A DNA stretch of 64,000 nucleotides, from NCBI GenBank assembly GCA_963920665.1, contig OY987267.1, forward strand, positions 2,294,001 through 2,358,000, given 5' to 3'. The notes under the pieces were generated by a model. The model worked only from the letters and a program-made list of their open reading frames with translations. It had not been told where the DNA came from and did not search any database. Origin of the DNA: Straminergon stramineum. Taxonomy: Eukaryota; Streptophyta; Bryopsida; Hypnales; Calliergonaceae. The position numbers and the translations under genes were made by a program. Positions 58,330 through 64,000 of this stretch are shown here, piece after piece (within the stretch, counting starts at the first letter, position 1; every line of letters begins with the position of its first letter).

Positions 58330-61300
58330 ATGGCGGCGAGCTTGCGCGATGCGGCCCTGCGGCTGAGCATGAGCGCGCTGCAGCGGAACGTCCTTCCCGA
58401 CGCGCTCCTGCGCTATGGTGTCCGCCAGCTCCTGGAAGGGCGGCTCAGGGAAATCACTCTGCCCACCTTCGAAGCGCAGACGCAACATCTCCTCGCCTTT
58501 GTCCAATGTCAGGAACCCACAAACAAATCAATCCCTCTGCCGTCTTTACTTTTCTTAGCTTGCTTAATTGTTCTATCGATTCTCCTCTCCAGCTCTGTTC
58601 TATCGTCTGGATTCTCTCATGGGTTCTTGGGTTTTGGGTTAGTTCAAGGATTGAGAGGTGTTTTGAGACTTGGAAGGTTGGATGTGACGTTGAGGGTTGC
58701 TTTTGTAGCATTGAAGGAGATGCCAATTGCGGTGAACACCGAGGACGCGAATGCACAACACTATGAAGTGCCCACGGAGTTTTATCAGCTTGTACTAGGA
58801 AAACGTCTCAAGTACAGGTACGAATGAAGAGTTCGACTTCCTTTAGTATTAGCATTGGGCGTGCTCAAGTAATAGAGAGTCGAATCAAGTTGCGGATTGG
58901 TTGCAAGTGTGTGTGTCGAATCCTAATCGAGATATCGAATTTTCAGATGTCGTTGGAATAGTGTTATTCGAAGGGTTTCTAAGAGGTGGACAAAAGGAAT
59001 TTGTTCACTTTATAACGATGAACCCCCAATGTTCTGTTGTGGCTTGAACACATATCTCATTACATTGGAAAGTAGAGCTTTTTATATTTTGGAGCCGTTG
59101 CTTAGTCTCTCAATGTCATTGGAAACGAAGATAAACACACCTAAATGCTCCGAATAAGGGTTTGAGAGCGGTAATTTCTTCTTATTGAACTGTCAAAGGT
59201 TTTGTTGGGTCGTGCTGGTAATTGGAAGGAGATTCTAGATTCTCTGGGAATGCATTTTTGGACTCTGATTTTCAAAGTGCTGAAAAAAGGTTTAGCTAAT
59301 ATCGACCGTAGGTTCTGAAGGTCTCTTGTATGGAGGCTAGGTGGGATTGTTTTTGTTTTGATACCTTAGATTGAACCATCTATTAGTCTCTCCCGTCGTT
59401 TATTCAATAGTTTGGAAATGATTGCAGCTCGGCCTACTTTCCAAAGATGGACTCCTCCTTGGATGAGGCAGAGGAGGCCATGCTTGCGCTTTACGTGGAG
59501 AGGGCCCAACTGAAGGATGGGCAGTCCGTTCTGGACGTGGGCTGCGGATGGGGCTCACTCTCCATGTACATTGCCGAAAAATTCCCCAATAGCACAGTCA
59601 CTGGTGTCTCCAACTCTGAGACCCAGAAGGCCTTTATTTCGGAAGAATGCAGGTAATTGGAATGAACATGGCTCTTTCTGCATCCTGGGTTTAGTATTGA
59701 TATATAAAATAGGTAAACCTAGCTTTCCTTTGGGAGCCTCCGCCTGGGACACCTTGGAATCAGCCATTATGCGCATTCTTCCATTGAACTAGAGGAAATT
59801 TTAGAAAGAATCTGAGGGAAGTATAGGTGCTTATGTTACATATGAGTGACTGTAGAATGAAGGAGGACTATTACTTTGTCAGTGCACCTGTAAATAGAAA
59901 GGGTGAACTGCTTCAATGGCCGACGAATGTTTTGAATTTTGCATTGTATTAGTGTGAAGTTAAATTTGGAGATTACTGAATCAGCGGAACTTTTGTATCG
60001 CAGCAAACGAGGATTGTCAAATGTTACAATAACCACATGCGACATGAACGTCTTCAACGCTGACAGCACCTATGATCGCATTTTGTCCATTGAAATGTTT
60101 GAGGTGGGTTCGTCTGTTTCTCAGACTCTTCACAATAACTGTACTAGAGAAGAGGTTTGCGCAGCTGAGCCTATCTAGTGCGCGTGATCCTCACCGAAGT
60201 ACGGTTTTGTGTTTATTCTCTTTTTTGCAGCATATGAAGAACTATGAAAAGCTCTTGAAGAACATATCTTCTTGGTTGAAGCCTGAAGGCCTTCTGTTTA
60301 TACATATATTTGCGCATAAATCTATTCCGTACCATTTTGAGGTATGCTTGCAAGACGTTTCATCATGCTTTTCTGTATTTCCTGACTCTGAATATTGTGG
60401 TGAGCAACGTGTAGCTGAAGGCGTAGCAATAGTATATAATGCACCGAAACCGTTAGGAACTTATTCCCTTTGTCTCGTTCAAAACCTACACCACTTTTAG
60501 ATGACGGAAATAGGTTGTTCAGGCTTTTTTACTTTGACAAGTCATATATTATTTTGCGAATTTCCAAAGATTGTATTCTCTCTAATTTGGACAACAAAAT
60601 CTCCTTTTCTTTCACCCTCATATTCCCGGGATTAGACGTACTTCAAACCTGGATATATGAGCAATTGCTTAAATTGACGAGTCATCCTCGTTACATGTTC
60701 AGGACCAAGGAGAAGATGACTGGATGAGCCGAAACTTTTTCACTGGAGGAACTATGCTCTCGAGCAATCTTCTCCTCTACTTTCAGGTATCAGATCTCTC
60801 TAACATTCATGTACTGTACTACGAATGCTTCTTTCAGAGATTCGAGAGGCATAAAGAATCATCCTTATATTGATCAAGGTCACATACCTTGTTTCTCTAG
60901 CAATGACTCCTGTTGGGAGAAGGGTAGTATATATGAATTTGCAGGTGCTCAGGAATGGGTATTCATGTGGTCTGTTTGAACACTCATACTGCAATTGGTT
61001 TGCGGTGCTTATTTTTTCAGGAGGACGTATCAATTGTGAACCAATGGTTTGTAAATGGAACCCATTACGCCCGTACTAGGTATGAGAGGCATTCATGACT
61101 TGGTAGCCTTTGTTGTATGGCTTTTTTGGACCAGAATATGACCTTCCGATGGCAGGGTCACTCAAGGCAGGAAAACTGATTGCAGACTATTTCTGTAAAA
61201 TGCGTGAATGCAAGAGTCTAGATCTCATATGTTCGCACTGAAATATTTTGAATTTTGAATTTTATCTTGAGTTCTTTAACTACCAGCCAGTTTATCAAAT

Positions 61301-61740
61301 GTCAGTCATCCGTCATTCCAACAGTTCCGAAGTAGAGAATCGTGCTAACGACAAACTGGAGCCTTGCAACCAATGTTGAATGAATGTTTTTGTCTCTCCT
61401 ATTTCCATTATCAGATTTGACCTGAGATTGTTTGTCAGTCCGTCTTCAAAGCCTGTGTGGCCCTGCCTTGAATAGCGAGTCCGGTGTATCGATTCAACTT
61501 TTTTAAGCAATCTAGTACATAATTGGATGTAATGTTTGTGTTTGCAGCGAGGGATGGTTGCTGAAGATGGACGCTCAACTCAAAGTGATTCGCCCCATAT
61601 TTGTCAAGACATACGGTGAAGCCGACGCCACCAAGTGGGTTGCGAATTGGCGCACATTTTTCATTGCGGTGGCGGAGATGTTTGCCTTCAGAAATGGTGA
61701 AGAATGGGGAGTAGGACATTATCTTTTCAAGAAAAAATAA
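58330..61740 (+). CDS. Coclaurine N-methyltransferase-like SAM-dependent methyltransferase
   Basis: Class I S-adenosylmethionine methyltransferase of the cyclopropane-synthase/coclaurine N-methyltransferase family. Eight exons join in frame with GT-AG introns: 58330-58507, 58709-58817, 59428-59652, 60004-60103, 60231-60341, 60703-60786, 61021-61079 and 61548-61740; 352 aa. Family hallmarks are LKEMPIAVNT with QHYEVPTEFYQLVLG, SAM motif I VLDVGCGWG (130-138), the SIEMFEHMKNY segment, SSWLKPEGLLFIHIFAHK, FFTGGTM, and WRTFFIAVAEMF near the C terminus, ending LFKKK. In flowering plants some relatives N-methylate benzylisoquinoline alkaloids, but most family members have unknown substrates. Alkaloid chemistry should not be assumed here. 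The start at 58330 fits known N termini (MAASLRDAALRLSMSAL); another in-frame Met lies at 58255. Confidence 0.93.
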
Positions 61741-62830
61741 TTCAAAAAACATTAGGGATTTATCATGGACATGAGTCTGTGGGTCCAAGTTGTGAGAAAT
61801 GCGATTACCAGATACTCGTATGGTCTATGCTGTTGATGACAATTGCAGCGGAATCAACTGTAAAGAAATCATATGTTACTATTTTTAAAAATTCTATCAA
61901 AATTAATACTTGAACTTCAATCACTCCCCACCCATAGGTCCAAATCATGTTGAACAAAGCTAGTGCATGTGCTCATTGTGGGGTTTCTGACTCTGTCTAA
62001 TGGTCACCAGTTTGGCATTAACCCCAAAGTGACATAGGATATTCTCGACGAAGAATCCTTGCAGCAGGTGTTCATTTTTGAATTTTTCTTCGGGGAGATT
62101 AATGGCCACAAATGTTATTCCAACTGTATAATGGGAGGGTGTAGTAGGGTACAAATCACCTCAAAAATTTGCAACCATCCATTCTCTTTTTCAATAAATT
62201 TTGGAAGCACCTGTTAGTACCGAACAACGTGCAGGGGTTCTCGGGCTTTTTCTCGCCTCATTCTTTAGTACAGCCAACAACACTCCAAATTTCACAACGA
62301 CTTCAACTAAGAAATTTGAGCTCCACTTACTAGCTCCCCTCTCCACTTGAAAAAATTTCAAAAACTATGAAACTCTGAATGTTGTGTATATAGGGTTGTC
62401 GAAAACTGCTAACAGAAGAGCATTTCTTACAAATATTCGGGAGAATTTGTGAAGTGAGAAATTTGCAAATCCAAGCAGCCACAGAACAGCACATAGCAAG
62501 TAAAACTTCATAGAATTATTTTGAGCCACTTTGAGTGGCTAGATCTTTGGCCAACAAACTTTGAGTACACGTGAACCATGTATGAAGCCAACGCCCGGGG
62601 AAGAGGCAGGTGGACTAAAACTTTGCAGTTTGTAGGATAGCCTAACACTTTCGAGCTTCATAGAAATTACAATCCATCCTCAAATTTGTTGTTTTGGATG
62701 TCGTTGGGTTGATCTCGTAGACTTGTACAATTGCTCTTTATTGAATTTTTCTAGAATAGTTCGGCAAATGCCTTTAAATTCGGATTGAAAATAGTCGAGG
62801 ACAGTTTTCGTCCTCCATGTCACTTTGGGG
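61741..62830. other. 3' region of the methyltransferase gene and intergenic DNA
   Basis: Likely 3' UTR in the first part, then AT-rich DNA without a recognised gene or RNA. Confidence 0.45.
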
Positions 62831-63771
62831 CTAGCCCCTTAAGTTCCTTGACTATGTTTTCACCAAAAACATTCAAAAACTGCCATTTCTAGTACATGTA
62901 CCAAATTTAAGAAAAAAACCATTTTTGAACACATGTAACCATAGGATCTTGTAGTAAGTTGTAGTAAGTTGTTTTGAAAAGATGTGGAAAAATTTTCAGA
63001 AATTTCCACCATGTGGATTGGAAGTTATTCACATTTGAAGTGACAAAAATCAATTTTTTTGCCTTGCAAAAACTAGGCAGCAACACTTTAGAAGGTCACA
63101 TTTGTATGAAAAAATGTCCCAGATGGTGGTGCATCTTTGGATTCATTCTTCAAGGCAAGTTGGCTATGTTCTTGAAATTTTTTGAATCATTTGAAATTGT
63201 ACAACATATAGGAAAAAAATAGTAAGTAGAAAGAAGTAGAGAATAATTCAAAATACAAAATTGTCAAAAATTTTATTATGGAATTGAAAAATGCCAATCC
63301 CAATGACCGTAATGTTGTAATAAACAATCTACATCCTATGCTTTTATTTTTTTCAAAATTATGAAAAATTGAGTTAAATAAAGGACTTCAAAGTTTATTT
63401 TAGAATAGAGATTCCTTAATTGCCCGCAAACTAAAATTCCTCATAACTTTCATCACATTGATCAAAATGAATTGATATAAAGCTTTTCCAATACATGTAA
63501 ATCTAGAAAACCAATTTCAAATTTTTATTTTTGGAAAAAGTGATTTTTTCAGATTTTCTTGAGTTGCCCAAGTTGAGAAACAAACAACATTTTGCATCAT
63601 AACTTTTTAATTGTACACTCAAATGAAATGAAATTTAGCATGCATGAAAGATATTCCTCGTCAACACCTTGTTAAAAAATTTCAGCCTAAATGAATCAAA
63701 TCTTTGCTTACATGTACCTGCCCAAAAAAGTTATGTTGCCAAAAACACAAGGCTGGTCCTTTAGGGGTTAA
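62831..63771 (-). mobile_element. TTAA-ended element, family A, copy 2 (inverted)
   Basis: The reverse complement of 5970-6902 over nearly its full length. Examples are 'ttttcaccaaaaac' and 'tgccatttctagtac' near 62855-62905, the 'gaaattgtacaacatatagg' block near 63193, 'ccgcaaactaaaa' near 63424 and 'aaaccaatttcaaatttttat' near 63509. The right end is TTTAGGGGTTAA (about 63760-63771). The left end AGCCCCTTAAG is decayed. No transposase is seen. Confidence 0.6.
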
Positions 63772-64000
63772 GGTATGCACACCAATTGTCGATGTTCAAC
63801 CCAATTGTATCTTCATCTATCTGCAGTTGACCAACATTAGAATCCAGTGATTGGCAACAGTCTCAAGATTTTAAATTGTAACAATAAAGACCCCATTGGC
63901 AACAATTGATGACTGCAATACTAAACAGTATACACTTCAACCTTGAAACACTAGGCCTATGACCATGGCAGGTAAAATTTCTTCACTTTGTATGTTCCCA
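63772..64000. other. Intergenic DNA at window end
   Basis: Nothing recognised. Confidence 0.5.

Noticed and set aside
1..64000. CRISPR array, bacterial operon or organellar DNA
   Set aside because: Spliced eukaryotic genes and plant-type transposons fill the window. No regularly spaced direct repeats or organellar genes were seen.

Overview
This is a nuclear genomic window from a eukaryote, most likely a streptophyte plant. The genes are split by many short GT-AG introns. They include a plant-style A-type cyclin and a methyltransferase of the coclaurine N-methyltransferase/cyclopropane-synthase-like family found in plants. They sit in long AT-rich intergenic DNA full of small inverted-repeat transposons. 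The Y-family polymerase resembles the fungal-type Pol eta more than the Arabidopsis type, so an early-diverging lineage (bryophyte, lycophyte, fern or charophyte) is more likely than a flowering plant. The exact clade cannot be settled from the sequence alone.

Four protein-coding genes can be reconstructed exon by exon. (1) An A-type cyclin, minus strand, 11669-13441, 4 exons, 467 aa. (2) A GPI ethanolamine phosphate transferase 1 (PIG-N/Mcd4), plus strand, 32217-40049, 17 exons, 983 aa, with the alkaline-phosphatase-superfamily metal and nucleophile residues visible. (3) A Pol eta-like translesion DNA polymerase, minus strand, 43053-48470, 12 exons, about 700 aa, with one intron lacking a canonical in-frame acceptor. 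(4) A coclaurine N-methyltransferase-like SAM methyltransferase, plus strand, 58330-61740, 8 exons, 352 aa. They have unrelated jobs (cell cycle, GPI-anchor synthesis, DNA damage tolerance, small-molecule or lipid methylation), and nothing suggests a cluster.

The rest (about 1-11.6 kb, 14.8-31 kb, 49-58 kb and 61.8-64 kb) is gene-poor. It holds several families of non-autonomous elements recognisable by their ends. The most striking is a family bounded by TTAACCC(C/T)TAAA and its inverse, which looks like piggyBac-type elements with TTAA target sites. Members lie near 3.0-4.2, 5.97-6.90, 15.2-16.0, 24.4-24.7, 30.9-31.1, 41.5-41.9 and 62.8-63.8 kb. One is nested inside another repeat whose second copy at 2.5-2.9 kb looks like the empty site. 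Others are two Stowaway-like MITEs with CTCCCTCCGTCC ends, a CACTA-type near-perfect foldback at 55.2-55.4 kb with a 3-bp target duplication, a CATTAG-ended pair at 22.8 and 28.9 kb, and a 26-bp perfect inverted repeat at 19.5 kb.

The upstream region of each gene switches from C-rich to G-rich on its sense strand a short way upstream of the start codon. This offers a way to guess transcription starts. No tRNA, rRNA, CRISPR array or organellar insert was recognised with confidence.
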